Of a DNA stretch of 64,000 nucleotides, positions 22,341 through 34,219 are shown one piece after another. The notes beneath the pieces are model-generated. The model had not been told where the DNA came from. It ran no database searches and saw only the letters and a list, made by a program, of their open reading frames with translations. Origin of the DNA: Corythucha ciliata (Eukaryota > Arthropoda > Insecta > Hemiptera > Tingidae); the NCBI GenBank assembly GCA_038030265.1, contig CM075941.1, forward strand, positions 46,810,164 to 46,874,163, written 5' to 3'. Numbering within the stretch: position 1 is the first letter of the stretch; each line of letters starts with the position of its first letter. The position numbers and the translations under genes are program-made.

Positions 22341-24182
22341 CTGGGATTCGCTTACCAGAGTTACGTTCTCAGACGGCTCTAATTCGCCACGGATATTGGT
22401 GTCAAAAAGGGTTAAATAATTGAAAATAGGCCAGTTTTGACACTCCCACGCCTTGGAAGATTATACCCAGACCAAATATAGGCTCTAAAGTTTGTCTTTT
22501 CGGTAAAGCAGATTATATAATGTACACCGCCTCCGGGGAGGTTTCTCTACCCTTAAAAGCGAGCATACGAAAGCGGTGGGGGGGGGGGTGGAGACACCTA
22601 AATATCACCTCTAGAATACAAAGTTATCCCCAGCCTCGTTTCCCTAACTCCCCACCCCTTTTCATCCAACCATATCTTAACAAGTGAAAATGTTTATTCT
22701 CGTTTAAGCGTTGAACGAATAATTTAAGAGTTCTAAAACTGAAGGCGGAGCTCTTTTAGAAATGTCGTCAAACTGTCATGATCAAGAGCCGTTTAATAAG
22801 GTCTTTAAAGGAGTTGTGGTATGACTTTTTTTGTTGTAGGTATTTATCAAAATTTAGTCACTAGTTTTTATGTGGTAAGGTTAGACAGGATATAGTTCCA
22901 AAGGGGTTAAAACGAAACGAGTTTGAGACGCGGGAATAATACAGGCATATTATTTCGTTTATTCCTTGGGGTATAATAGCGACCTCCCATTCGCTACTCC
23001 CCCCTGTCTTTCTTTCATTTTCTTTCGCTAATTGAAATATGAAGAATACTCGGTCTCAATTCCAAGATTTTTTTTTTCATTTATTTCGTTGACCACACAA
23101 CCCGAGAGATTAAAGATTCATAGTAAATCGATACGTCCATTTCGTTTCTTATATTGGATTAAAACTACTACTGAAAAGGACCTAACGCGCAATAATATTG
23201 TCGTCGTTTTCCAATTTTTTTCCCCCTCCGCCTCTACCGCACTGCGGGGAAAACCTTAATCTCGCTTTCAATTACAAAACCCACGCGTGCTCCTCCACCA
23301 CCAAACTGCATGACGTGTCAAATCTTTATGTTTTCGCGGCGGTATATAAGACTATGTATAAGATAAGCAGAATCTTTGGAGAAAAAACAAAAAAAAAACA
23401 ATCGAAACAGTTTCATGTGCACTAATGAGAAAAAGGGAGAGTACGAAATTGAAAGGGCAGGGGAAGGAGAAATTGGAAGTGTCGGAACTTCGATTGGCAT
23501 GGTTTTCAAGCGTGTAGGTTTAAATACAGAGATACAACTTGATAAGGGTTCTCCACTATTTATTTCTAATGCGATCATCCAGGAAGGAAATTATTCTATA
23601 ATTATTTATTTGAGAACTAAAAGTAAAAAATCAAGCGCAACCTTCTCACGCCTTTTTTAAAAAAAATTCATCTCAACTTTTTCCATTTCAAGAGTGACAA
23701 AAAAAAAAAAAAAAAAGAGCGATGCAGTTTTTTTTTTTGAGTATTCACCTAAAGCATAACGAATCTAATGTCTTAGTTGGGTGAAAATGTAATTTGAAAA
23801 CTTTTCCACTCCTCGGCGTTCCCATGTTTTTTAAAATAAGGCCTCCTTATAAATTATGAAAAACGAGTAGTGAAAAGGGAAAAGCAAAGTAACGTTACAG
23901 CATTTTTCATGATCCCAACGGTTACATTATACTGCGAGAGTTCAAAAAAGCCACCTGTTTAAGCTATACAAAAAAAAGAGAGCGTATAATGGTGGGAGGG
24001 GGAGGGGAGTTTTTACTTGAATCGAATCAACAGGTCCCCCCAACTGGGGGGTTTACACTTTATAAGCCTCATTCCAATACAAATAGTGTTGGTATATTTT
24101 ATAGAAGCCTTTAAAACTCGCTGTTAACGTTCTAAACGCCCCTTATTGACGTGCTGTTGCCAACAAAATTATGGCTCTCTTC
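22341..24182. other. Unassigned, 1.8 kb
   Basis: It contains homopolymer tracts (G run near 22579, A run near 23700, T run near 23730) but no gene, RNA or repeat pair that I can support. Open frames of 75-94 codons here have lysine- or serine-rich low-complexity content only. Confidence 0.35.
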
Positions 24183-25582
24183 CAGGGGCGTAGCCAGCCC
24201 GTGATCAAGGAGTGGGCAGCCAGCTAGGCACGGATCCACAGTGGTGGTGGGGGGGGGGGGTGCGCACGTCTAGAGAAAAAGTTCTCGTTCGCGGATGAAA
24301 TCTAGAAAAGGACAGTTTACGGCTAAGACTGAGGAAAAACACCCATTCACGGCTAAAATTGAGAAATAGCGCTGGTTCACGTTAAACTTGAGAAATAAAT
24401 CTCGTTATTCGCGGTTGAAATTGAGAAAACACGCCAATTTGCGGTTTCGCGATGCAAAGTCTGGGCGGAATTAAGAAAATGCGCACGGTTTACAGAACTC
24501 TTTTCACAGCCTAAATTGATAAAATAAATTGCTCGTTTAATGTAGAATTGAGTAAAATCACTCATTTGCGGCTGGAATTGAGGAAAAGCGCCAATTCACG
24601 GCTAAAATTGAGAAATGGAGCTCATTCACGCAGGTAAAATTGAGAGAAGGTGCCAGTTCGTGGTTTCTCAAACATCGGTAAACATTGCGAGCAAGAGCTA
24701 ATTGACCGTTTTTATACATATATATGGCAAGTTTGCGGGTGAAATTGAGAAAGAGCGTGACTTAGCGCATACATTTCTGAAAAAAGTGCTTATTCACGGC
24801 TAAAATTACGGAAAATTGTTCGTTCGCCCGTGAAATTGATGAAAATGCCCATTTCAAGGTTTCGCGACGCCACGTCCGGGTCAAAATTAATGAAATTCGC
24901 TCTCACGCGGGTTATATGAACCTTTTCATTGCTCAAGGCAGAATTAGGAAAAAGCACTAATTTGCGGCTAGAATTCAGGGAAAACGAATTGGCAAAATTG
25001 TCACCGTTTGTTGTTGATTGGTGGAATTCTCGTGGCTAAAATTGAGAAATAGCGTTCATTCACATGTTAAATTGAGGAAAAACTTTTTTTTTTTTTTTGC
25101 GGCTGAAATTTACAGAAAGCACCAATTTGCAGTTAGGCGATGCCCAGTGCTGGCCGTAATTGAAATAGTAAATCAAAAATGCGTTATTTCACGTTTTTTT
25201 TTTTAGACCTTTTCACGGCTAAAATGAAGAAAATGGGCTAGTTCGAGTTAGAATTAAGAAAAAGCACTCAGTTTCAGCTAAAATTAAGGAAAACGTCAAT
25301 TCGAGGCCACGAGTAAAATCGGGGGAAAAAAAACTCTGTGCAACTACTCTTGAGAAAATGTGGATCCATGCCTGTGGGCCAGCTTCACTGGCGAAAATAT
25401 CAGATGCACCATTGCCTTTTAGCAGGCTTATAACAGGATCTGGAGGTTAGAATCACGTCAATTCGCGGTCAACGGAGACTAAATTTGCACAGAAACGGCC
25501 ACTATCCGTCAAAAAATAAATATCTGCTGGAAAACTGTCGTTTGTAGCCTTCTATTTCGGATTTTATGTCGAAAACCTGAAA
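24183..25582 (+). repeat. 1.4-kb arm of 30-bp-repeat element, partner of 36752-38125
   Basis: It begins with the terminus-like CAGGGGCGTAGCCAGCCCGT and continues into A-rich 30-bp units (GCGGCTAAAATTGAGAAA). It then enters a non-repeat part with GCACAGAAACGGCCACTATC and ends near CGAAAACCTGAAAC. The whole of it is an inverted copy of 36752-38125, with small indels. No genes. Confidence 0.8.
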
Positions 25583-25637
25583 CGTGCGTGGGCAGCAAAG
25601 AAAGGCCGAGAACAGCCGTGTCGGTAGGCACCAGGGG

Positions 25638-26250
25638 CAGGGCTGCCAGGTCCTCAGAATAGGTTTTCCCCGCTTTTTTCCCCACTGAGCCACTAATTTC
25701 CCCACTCAGCTTGCACCCCACCCCCACAGACCATTCCTGTCCATCCATGCCAGTGAAGGCTCAAAAGTCAAAACTCGAAAAATACACACAAACCAAGTGA
25801 ATTTAGAAACAAAATAGGCAACAGGGAGATAAATTCCAAGCTAAAAAACATTTCAGAAGTTTTAGGTCAATTAAATAACGCCAGCTAGCATGTTTGCTAG
25901 TAACAAATGAGTAATTTAGAGGCAAGAAAAGTACCGAGTGAGCGTGCTAGCGACCGAGAATGGCGATAAGGCAGCGAATATTACGTTGTAGAAAATGTTC
26001 GATTTGGTGGGATTTCAGATATGCCAATTTCGTTCATTAAAAAAATATATTTCCGAAGAGTTCTATTATTTTATTTATTTGTTTAACTTGAAGGATTGAT
26101 AATATGCTATCGAAAACATTTTTTGTTGAATATGTGAAACTTTCTCATTACTCTATATGTATGTATAGTATTTATTTAAAATCCCCAGTTCAACGACGTA
26201 TTCCCCATTTCCCCCATGGTGTACCAAAATCCCCACGCCTGGCAGCCCTG
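25638..26250. mobile_element. hAT-like non-autonomous element with 8-bp target duplication
   Basis: Terminal inverted repeats CAGGGCTGCCAGG at both ends, flanked by ACCAGGGG (25630-25637) and ATCAGGGG (26251-26258), a 7-of-8 match. Both the CAGGG start and the 8-bp duplication fit the hAT superfamily. The 613-bp interior has no transposase reading, only short AT-rich frames. Confidence 0.8.
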
Positions 26251-26640
26251 ATCAGGGGCCATTTTATGGCTCATTCTCAATTTTAGCGCGGCCTTGATCA
26301 CACGGCGGAGCGGAGTGGTATGCCCGAACATAGTGGACGAACATCGCTCCGCTCCGTTGATCGTTCCGTAACATTTTACCTCTCCCTTGGGGAGTGCTAG
26401 AATGGTCCGTTCTTTTTCTAGTCAGTCTCTTCCTGTCACTTGTCAGCCCAACAGCGTGCCGTGGTAGTGGCGAGGGGGGGGGCGGACCGCCCCCCAATTT
26501 AGGTACGCGAAAAGGAGTTTTGGTATACGATTGGACAGCGATTGTGTTCCTTTCGACAAATTTCAGTCCATCCGCTATACTGGTGATCAGCAAATATAGT
26601 GTGGCTAAATATTCGCGCCTTCTGGAAACACATTCGCGGC
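26251..26640. other. Unassigned, with a short GC palindrome
   Basis: CGGAGCGGAGTGG (26305) and its partner ATCGCTCCGCTCCG (26344) form a short hairpin between GATCACACGG and TTGATCGTTCC. It may be a tiny MITE of about 85 bp. A G run at 26475 and a C run at 26490 follow. No gene. Confidence 0.4.
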
Positions 26641-28560
26641 TAAAATAGAGAAAATACGCTGATCCACAAGGTTCTCTTCAGATCGCCTTTTAAACAGGTA
26701 AAATTGAAAAGGCGCTCTAATGTGCCGATATTAAGGTAAATAGGCGGCAAAAAGTTTGGAAAAAGCGGTAATATTCGTGACTAAATCCGCGAAAAGGCGC
26801 TCATTCGTGGTTCCTCGATGCAATTTTCAGACCAAAAGTTAAAAAAAACGTCGCTGTTTCGCGGGTGTATAAGGGCAATTTTACGGTTAAGCCGTTTGGG
26901 TCTAGCCCGCGGCTGAAAATTAGGAACATGCGCTATATCATGGCTGAACAAGTGAAACAAACCACGGCTAAAATTGAGAAATATCGCTTAATTTGTCTTC
27001 AAAATTGAGAACTGTAGGAGTGAGAATTGTAGGAAAAAAGTTAGTTTGCGAATAAACATGAAAAATAATCACTTATTCGCGGCAAAAATTAAGAAAACGC
27101 CTACCCGAAGCTTCTGAAGGGAATTTCCCGGGTACTGAGAAAAAGTGCTAATATTATACTCGTATACTTACTTCCATAAATAAAATTGAAACAAAATTGC
27201 CAATGCGGGGCTAAAATGAACAAAAAAACGGTAATTCACGGCTAATATTAAGAAATCCATTAAATAGCGCGGCTAACATGTTAAAAACCGTTAAATTTCA
27301 GCTCTAATTGAGGAAAAGTGCTAATTCGATGCTAAGAATCAACGATAATTTTCAGTTCAGATTGAGAAGAAAAGTGCTAATTCCCTGCTTTAAAAAAATG
27401 AAGAAAATATCAGTACGCGTTCACAATTGCCAATACGCAAATTCTCGCCTTCTAAAGACAACTTATTTGTGGCTAAAAGTGAGAAAAAGGGCTAATCCAT
27501 AGTTAAAAGAACCCAAAAAACAATGGTAACAACGAAAAATGGTAACTAAAGCAACAAAAATCGCTAATTAGTGCGCCAAACATTAAGAGAAACGTTTTTT
27601 TTTTTTTTCAATTCAAATTGAGAAAATGTGCTAATTTGTTGCTCAAAATTGAGGAAAACACAAATTTGTGCCAACAATTGAGAAATATCGCTAATTTTGC
27701 TGCTAAAATTGAGAAAAAGATCTAATTCGCTCCTAAAACAGAGAAAAATTTAAATTTGCGTCTAAAATTGAGAATACACCAATTCTGGGCTTCTGAAGGC
27801 AACTTATTTGTGGCTCAAAATTGAGGAAAGTGCCAATTCGCGGCTATTAGTGAAAAAAAAACTGCTAATCCGCGACTAAAACTGAGGATAAGCGCTAATC
27901 CATGGCTGGAATCGGGGAAAAAATTGTTAATGCGGAGCTATAAAATGTAAATACCCGGCTTATTTGCGGCTAATTCTCGAAAATCACTAATTATAGCGCG
28001 TCTTAAAATAATAAAAACGCTAATTTTCAGCTCAAATTGAGATAAAGTGCTAATTCGCGTCTAAAACGCCGGAACGAATGCTCTCAGACTCTCTCTCTCT
28101 CAAAAACGCTAATTCGTGGCTAAAATTGGGAAAAATCGCTTATTCACGGGATAAAATCGCTATTTTGCGGCTAAACAATTTGATAAAAACCGTTGATTCG
28201 TGTCTATAAAATACAGAGAGTTTCAATTTGCGTCTAAAATCGTGGCTTCTGAAGGCAACTTTGGGGCTATAAAACTGAGAAACTGCGCAAACTCTTGGGT
28301 TTAGGATTTTTTTTTTAAAAATAAAAAAACGCTTCTTCGTGGCTGAAATTGAGAAAAACGTTGCAAGCGGCGAAAATTGAGAAAAGCGCTGAATTCGCGG
28401 GCAAAATTGTCAAAAAACACTCATTCGCGGCTAAAATAGAGAACCTCGTTAATATACGGCTTAAACTAATCATGAACGGTTATTGGCGGATGAGGTGTAG
28501 AAATAATGCAAATTCGTGGCTAAAATAAGGAAAAAACCGTATAGTTTAACGCTTCGTAAA
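26641..28560 (-). repeat. Long degenerate 30-bp repeat array (A-rich orientation)
   Basis: About 1.9 kb, roughly 60 diverged units. The clearest run is 28350-28440, where three consecutive 30-bp units share a G-C-G-G core and an AAAATTGAGAAA-type stretch. Landmarks such as CTTCTGAAGGCAACTTATTT recur (27790, 28250), as in the arrays at 1-3672, so higher-order repeats exist. The first 150 bp resemble the spacer of the giant palindrome. Confidence 0.75.
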
Positions 28561-28587
28561 AATTATAATTATTTCTTGTTTATCCTA

Positions 28588-28649
28588 GAGACTAAGGTGC
28601 CTCATTGAGTTATCTGCTCCGGGCCCCGATAGGTGTAGGTCCGCCAGTG
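28588..28649 (+). repeat. Shared 65-bp boundary sequence (copy 2)
   Basis: A close match to 5505-5570 (GAGTTATCTGCTCCGGGCCC, GATAGGTGTAGGTCCGCCAGTG), again directly after an A-rich 30-bp array. It probably marks the same element edge. Confidence 0.65.
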
Positions 28650-28751
28650 TGTCAGCCATCGTGTTTTTGTCGCTTCGTTACCATGAGCTCGAGTAACTTG
28701 ATGCCACCTCAGCAACAAGTGGCAGCAGCTGCATACATATACACACGCGTT

Positions 28752-28997
28752 AAGCCCTGTTCGCACCTATCATGCACGCTTCCGATACGACACCGATCAT
28801 GCATTTTTTGATAAGTGTGGCGACCGTAATAGGCGTTAATACCGAATAATTGACGGCTATTACGCTTCCCCGCCCTTTCAGATTGCCTTTCCAACCCAAA
28901 TATAGTCTAACCGTTACGAGGGTTTCCACAGTCTCCGATCCGACATGCATGATCGGTGTCGGATCGGAAGCGTGCATGATAGGTGTGACCTGGCCTT
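28752..28997. mobile_element. Foldback MITE with CCTGTTCGCACCTATCATGC ends
   Basis: A 246-bp element with arms of about 50 bp: CACCTATCATGCACGCTTCC on the left and GGAAGCGTGCATGATAGGTG on the right, continuing through CGACACCGATCATGCAT. It lies only about 10-20 bp upstream of a Harbinger transposase remnant, and PIF/Harbinger would be a reasonable guess, but its TTA-type target site is not clear. Confidence 0.72.
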
Positions 28998-29009
28998 TAT
29001 GCGATTCAA

Positions 29010-29380
29010 GCCCAGAATAAGAGAAAAATAAGACGGTGGTGGATGACGAATGTCAAAAAGGGAAGAATACAGGTGTGCCTTTTGGCCGACTGGAAGTTTC
29101 AATATGTCAGCGGTCTCTTCAAGAACTTCACAAGGATGCATCCCACGGGTTTCGAAACTTTATTGAACCAAATTGGGCCAAAAATTTCGAAGTGCGACAT
29201 GAAATTCAGGAAAGCCATTTCAATCCAGGAAAGGCTAGCATTGACCATTCGATTTTTGGCCAGCGGTGGCTCTTTCACTAGCTTACAATATCAATCAAGA
29301 TATCCAAGCAAGCCATCAGCGGAATCGTACCGGAAGTGTGTTGGGCGATTGTGGAAGCGTTACTCGAAGAACACATGAAG
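29010..29380 (+). pseudogene. PIF/Harbinger transposase N-terminal exon fragment
   Basis: In the frame beginning at 29043 the reading includes GFETLLNQIGPKISKCDMKF and RKAISIQERLALTIRFLASG, the conserved N-terminal region of Harbinger (DDE_Tnp_4) transposases that precedes the catalytic domain. A frameshift near 29290 moves the family signal to another frame (SKQAISGIVPEVCWAIVEAL), which ends at a canonical donor, AAGGTAAGT at about 29378-29386. The upstream part is also frame-broken. No downstream exon with the DDE residues is visible in the next kilobase, so this is a dead exon remnant. The function in a live element would be DNA cleavage and transfer with a TTA target. Recognition is by motif only. 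Confidence 0.75.
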
Positions 29381-29386
29381 GTAAGT

Positions 29387-30326
29387 CGCAGAGCAATATA
29401 ATTCCAATCACTTTGTATCTCCTAATGTTCCCAGATCCGCTCATTTTCCGACAGATTAATAGGATTAGGGAGTACGAAAACATGAATGAAAATAAGAATA
29501 ATCAGCGTCTATATTATTGAGTGATTGAAGTTGAAAAAATTATATAAATAATATATAAAATTATTCGAGTACGAAACCTGATGCTTCTCTGACGCCACAG
29601 TCTGAATAGGTTGTGGTCTAAGAATATTCGGCAGCATCTCTGTAGTTTTTCTGATACTCGCTAAAGTGTTGGTAAGTGTGTAAAGTGTGTGTAAGTGTGT
29701 GCTGCTACGACAGGGGGTGGGCGATCGGGTGAACCCGAAGGGCCGGAGCCCGGAGGGCCAGTGCGGCCGGAGGGCCGATGCCTCCCCCTCACCCAACTCT
29801 TTGACGGATCCCAGTCCTCCTGAGAAAACTCGTAACTACAGATTAATTTTCTCGGTAATGGCCCTTAAGGTAAGCCTATAGAATCCCGCCACTGGCCTAT
29901 TATAGCATAGGTACAAGGTACAATGAGACAAATGAGAAAACCTATCAAGTAGGTTTTTTTTTTTTAAAAAAAAAAAAGGGACACCCTTCAACCCATGACT
30001 CAAGACACAAGGCTGTTTTATAGCGTATAGCTTAGCAGTTGGTTCAAAATGCACTCATTAAGAACACCCAGAATACACGTACTCCAAAGCCCGCCTCGGC
30101 AGTTTGTGCCTCATGAGCCCTCATGCATACATTTGTCCCCTACTTTGCTGTCTCATATCTGCACCGATACCGATTTTATGGTATCGTTGCTCGTTGCAAT
30201 CTTCAGGGAACTGGGCGTTAGGACTTGATCGGGGACTTAGGCATTCTACCTCGTTATATTCAGCTCAGCAAGCAGATTGTGATCTTCGCGTGTAGTTTTT
30301 TCTCTCGACATGGTTGAGATCAACCA
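29387..30326. other. Unassigned; includes a short GC-rich repeat
   Basis: GTAAGTGTGT repeats lie at 29670-29700, and short repeats of GGGCCGGAG/GGAGGGCC at 29740-29778. A second donor-like AAGGTAAGCC is at 29868-29877. No coding exon or known element is recognised. Confidence 0.35.
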
Positions 30327-32340
30327 GTGCCGGCTTAAGGAGGGGGGGGGGCAAGCCGGGCAACCAACCAGGGGCGCCGTGTCCTTAGGGGCGCGTCTAG
30401 CAAAATGAGGAGGGGGGAAAGGAAAGAAATCTAAGAGGAGAAGAAGTGGATAAGATATATTTAAAAATGTTAATCAAAGACTATGAAAGGTTTAATTGAA
30501 GATTTTTTTTTTCAATGGGAAGATTTTTTTCAAATTAAGGAAGCGAATAAAAGAGCTAATTTAGATGAGTTTAGCTGAAAAATTTGAGGAAGAGGATTTT
30601 CCTCATTTTAACAGGAAAAAGCGATTTTTGAAGTACATTGAGAATAGAGGCCAGAGGATATAAAAAACTCAAAGTAAGGAGATCAGAAGTAAAGGCCAAA
30701 AAGCAGGGAAGGATTTTGCGCCGAAAAAAATTTTTTTTTAACAAGTAGGAGCGATAATTAATTTTTCCCACGGTGGAAGTATAGAGAAAATTTTGAATTA
30801 TTAAAGAGTATGTTAATAGGGGAATTTTTTAGCACATAGGGAGTGAATTAAGAATAGATTAATACATTTGGGAATTGGGGGGGGGGAGATCTTATATGGA
30901 ACAAAAGGGAAAGAGAGAGATAGAAATGAAGAGAAATAGAGGATAATAGGAAATTATTTTTTTTAAATAGAAAGAGATAAAGTAAAAAATGAAAGGACAA
31001 AATGAAAATTATAGGAGAATAGCAGGTGTTCTCAAAAGAGAAAACAAAAAGCCGAAAGAGGGAGAAAATGGCGAAAGTAGGGGGAATTAGGGTTTAAATT
31101 GAGGAAAGGTAATATAATCAAAGAGAAGAGGGTACAATGTATCAATGGAGGAGATAGAAAAGGCGTTAATGTGGTACAAAATTTTTGATTTATAGGCGAG
31201 TCATGAGAAGGTCGAAAGAGGAGGAAGAAGGATAGACACTATAGCAACGAATTTTTTGCCAAAGGTTGTGCAAAGTCAAAAAGAAAACACAAAGAACAAA
31301 AAAGAGAGAGAAAGGAGTACATTATCTATAGATTAGAAGTAGTCAAAGTGAGAAGGAAAGTCAAACACCACAGTAAAGATAAACTCGAAAAGGAAGACTA
31401 TTGGTTCAAAAAAGTGGGATAGAGAAAAAGGCTAACCACTAGAGTTATGGTATAAACGAAAAAAGTAAAGAGGGCACATAGAGATTCGAAAAAGGAAGTG
31501 GAACAGGAGGAAGAAGGAAGAGGAAAAATTAGAGGAACAAGGAGGAAATAAGAAATTTGAAGATAGAATTAGATAAGGGAAAAAAAGGAGAAAGGAGGAC
31601 TTAAGCAAGGGACCCAGTAAAAGAATAACGATTCGCCAGTGAATATATGAAGAAATCAAGAGATAAAAGTAAAATCAAAACTAAAGTAATAGAAAGTCAA
31701 AATAGGCTGTAACAGCAGGTAAAAGTTGAGCGGAATTGAATTAACAATAAAGCAGGGACAGGAAAAGAATTAGAGAGGAAAAAGTATTCATAAGGAGAGC
31801 ATGAGGAGCAGTAGGAAAATAAATACAGGTTTGAAAAGAGGAGATGGGAGAAGAGCTATTAGGAAGGAACCGAATAGAGAAAATTGCAGACATATCGGGA
31901 AAGAAGGACCACACACGAATATTTCAGAAGAGATTTTCAAAAACAAAAGGAGATTAGAACAGAAGACATAGGAAGTTTGAGGATGTAGTAAATAGATGTA
32001 ATAAGGCTTAAGAGAGGATAACCTAGACAGTATGAAATCAAGATCCAACAACAATAGCAAGCAGTTGATGAAAGGACAAATAGAACGAGGTGATAACAGG
32101 AAGAAAGCAACGATTGGAAATGAGTTTGAGGAACGACCAGGAAGGCTGATAGAACGACAGAGGGAGGGGAAATTGAAGTTAACAAACAAAATCAGACCAG
32201 TGGCGTCCTAGAATGTCCTTGGAGAGAGGGGACGTCAATGGAAAAAGGAAGAGAAAGGGGGGAAGGAAGGTGGACGAGAAAAAATGACCTAAGAAGCGCT
32301 TTTGATTTATGAATGTTTCAAAACTATAAAATAGCCGAAA
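30327..32340 (+). other. Two-kilobase purine-rich (A/G) tract
   Basis: From the G run at 30342 to about 32285 the plus strand is overwhelmingly A and G (for example AGGAGGAAGAAGGAAGAGG-like stretches near 31500). The opposite strand gives spurious long open frames rich in Phe, Leu, Ser and Pro. Both edges have an ACCAGTG motif (ACCAGTGCCGGCTTAAGG at 30325 and ACCAGTGGCGTCCTAG at 32197), which may be element ends. No real gene. Confidence 0.6.
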
Positions 32341-33900
32341 ATTGAAGTTTTTTTTTTTCAATTCAAGCCGTGAATTACAGAGCTTTTCCTCTACACTTTG
32401 TCCGCGAATAGGTGATTTTCCTCAATGTTAGCTGCGAAGTAGCGTTTTTATCCCATGTTAGCGATTTTTCTCAATTTTTGCCATGAATTGAATGTTTCCT
32501 CGATTTTTGCAGCAAATAAGCAATTTTTTACCTTTTCAGCAGTGAATCAGCACTTTGAGCTGCAAGTACAGCGTTTTTCGTTAATTTCAGCCGCGCTAAT
32601 TAATCAGTGATTTTTCTCAATATTGGCCGCAAATTAGCAGTGTACGAACTGTTTTTGCCCCGCATTTACTTTTTTTTTTCTCCAACTTTTAGCTATGGAC
32701 AAGCGCTTTTTTTCAGCTGTAGGCCCGAAGTGGCTCTCAGAAGCAACAGATTTTATTGCCTTTTGCTGAATTTTAGCCCCGAGTCAGCGTTATTACTAAA
32801 TTTTGGTCGTGAATTGGCATTTTTCTCTAATATAGCCGTGAATTAGCAGATTTTTTTCATTTGAATCCGCGAATGAACGTTTTTTCTATACTTTATCCGC
32901 AAATCATCGGATTTTTTACAATTTTAGTTGCAAATTAATTATCTATCCTAGTATTTTTTTTTTTTTTTTTTATAAGCATATAATATAAGCAAGAAATGTA
33001 TGTCTACAAATTACTCCTCCAAAAGGTACATGTACCGCACTTCTTCTTCTTCTTGGATTCTTCTCAATCAAGTCGGCGAAATAGGATTGTTCCAAGTATA
33101 GCCGCTAAGTAGCGCTTTTTGGTGAATTTCATTAGCGAATTAGCTATTTTTTTCAATTGTTGTCGTGGATTAGTGTATGTCCCAATTTTAGCAGCTAATT
33201 AGCGATTCTTCTCAATTTCGGTCGTGAATTAGCATTTTTCGAAAATTCGCTGATGTGAATTAGTAGTTTTTCACTTTTTTATCCGCGAATGGGCGATTTT
33301 TTGCAATTTCAGTTGCGAATTTGTCATTTGTCTCAATTTTAGCCTCGGATTAGCGTGTTTTTTTCTATTGTATAGCCTTAGCGGGTTTTCTTGCTTTTAG
33401 TGCTTGCAGAAAAGCAAAAACTAGGGCCTTATTCTCCAACAAAAAAGCAATATCTTTTTCATAGCAATGTGTCTATTTTATTCATTTTCTTCAAACAAAT
33501 GAATGATATAGACACATTGCTATGAAAAATTTTGCTTTTTTGTTAGAGACCCTGGGCCACGCCTCGATTCTACCAACAGCAAATTAGCGTTTTTTCTTCA
33601 TTTTAGGCATAAAGTGGCATCCATAAACCGCGAATCAGCGATATTTTCTCAATTTCGGACTGGATGTTTCATCGAGATACCGCGAATGAAAGCTTTTGAA
33701 CAGTTTTTGCCACGAATACTAGCGATTTTTCCCAACTTTTTGCAGCGGTGGTATACTTGACTGCAAGAATAGCATAGCACGCCTTCTTGTCTTTATCCGC
33801 TTACGGACCAAAAAAACAAAAAACAAAAAATAACAAAAACTGGGTAGCAGCGTATTCTCTCTATTTTAGCCGCGAACTTACCCCTAGAAGGCCGCCTTTT
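32341..33900 (+). repeat. Degenerate 30-bp repeat array (T-rich orientation)
   Basis: Units of the form TTTCTCAATTTTAGCCGC then GAATTAGCG, heavily diverged, with interruptions by a T run at 32950-32970 and by the palindrome at 33415-33565. The last part (33600-33730) matches the innermost unit order of the giant palindrome (TTTTGCCACGAATA, CATCGAGATACCGCGAAT). Confidence 0.72.
33415..33565. mobile_element. Foldback MITE with AGGGCC ends
   Basis: Near-perfect hairpin: TTTTTCATAGCAATGTGTCT at 33451 pairs with AGACACATTGCTATGAAAAA at 33510, with outer pairing CAACAAAAAAGCA and TGCTTTTTTGTTA and ends AGGGCC and GGGCC. The loop is under 30 bp. No coding content. Confidence 0.72.
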
Positions 33901-34219
33901 CTCTCAATTTGAGCCTTCAGAAACCATGACAAAACATTTGATCAGAAACAGATGAAGTTCTTAGTCAGCTCTTTAATCAACGATTGATAAAGCGGCCCTT
34001 ACTCTTCCAAAAATCAATAGCGCAAAAACTATTCTCAAGGATTTGGCCAGTAGCACCTTCACTATATCCAAGGTGTAGCAACCTCTACACCTCTTGTGAT
34101 AAATAACATTGAAGTCTATATTTTGGGTCTCCGGAGGCTCAATGCCAACTTTTTCACTGGAATAATGAGTTTAAAGGACGCTACAAAACTTTCTTAGAAA
34201 TAAAATTGTCAGTAATGTT
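33901..34219. other. Unassigned segment
   Basis: It contains ATCAACGATTGATAAAGCGGCC, also present in similar form at 5308-5330 (ATCGACAATTGATAAAGCAGG). It therefore belongs to the sequence that flanks 30-bp arrays. No gene. Confidence 0.4.

Noticed and set aside
31432..32361. Phe/Leu/Ser-rich minus-strand open frames, some resembling membrane proteins
   Set aside because: They are translations of a purine-rich tract on the opposite strand (pyrimidine codons), overlap in several frames and show no conserved motif.
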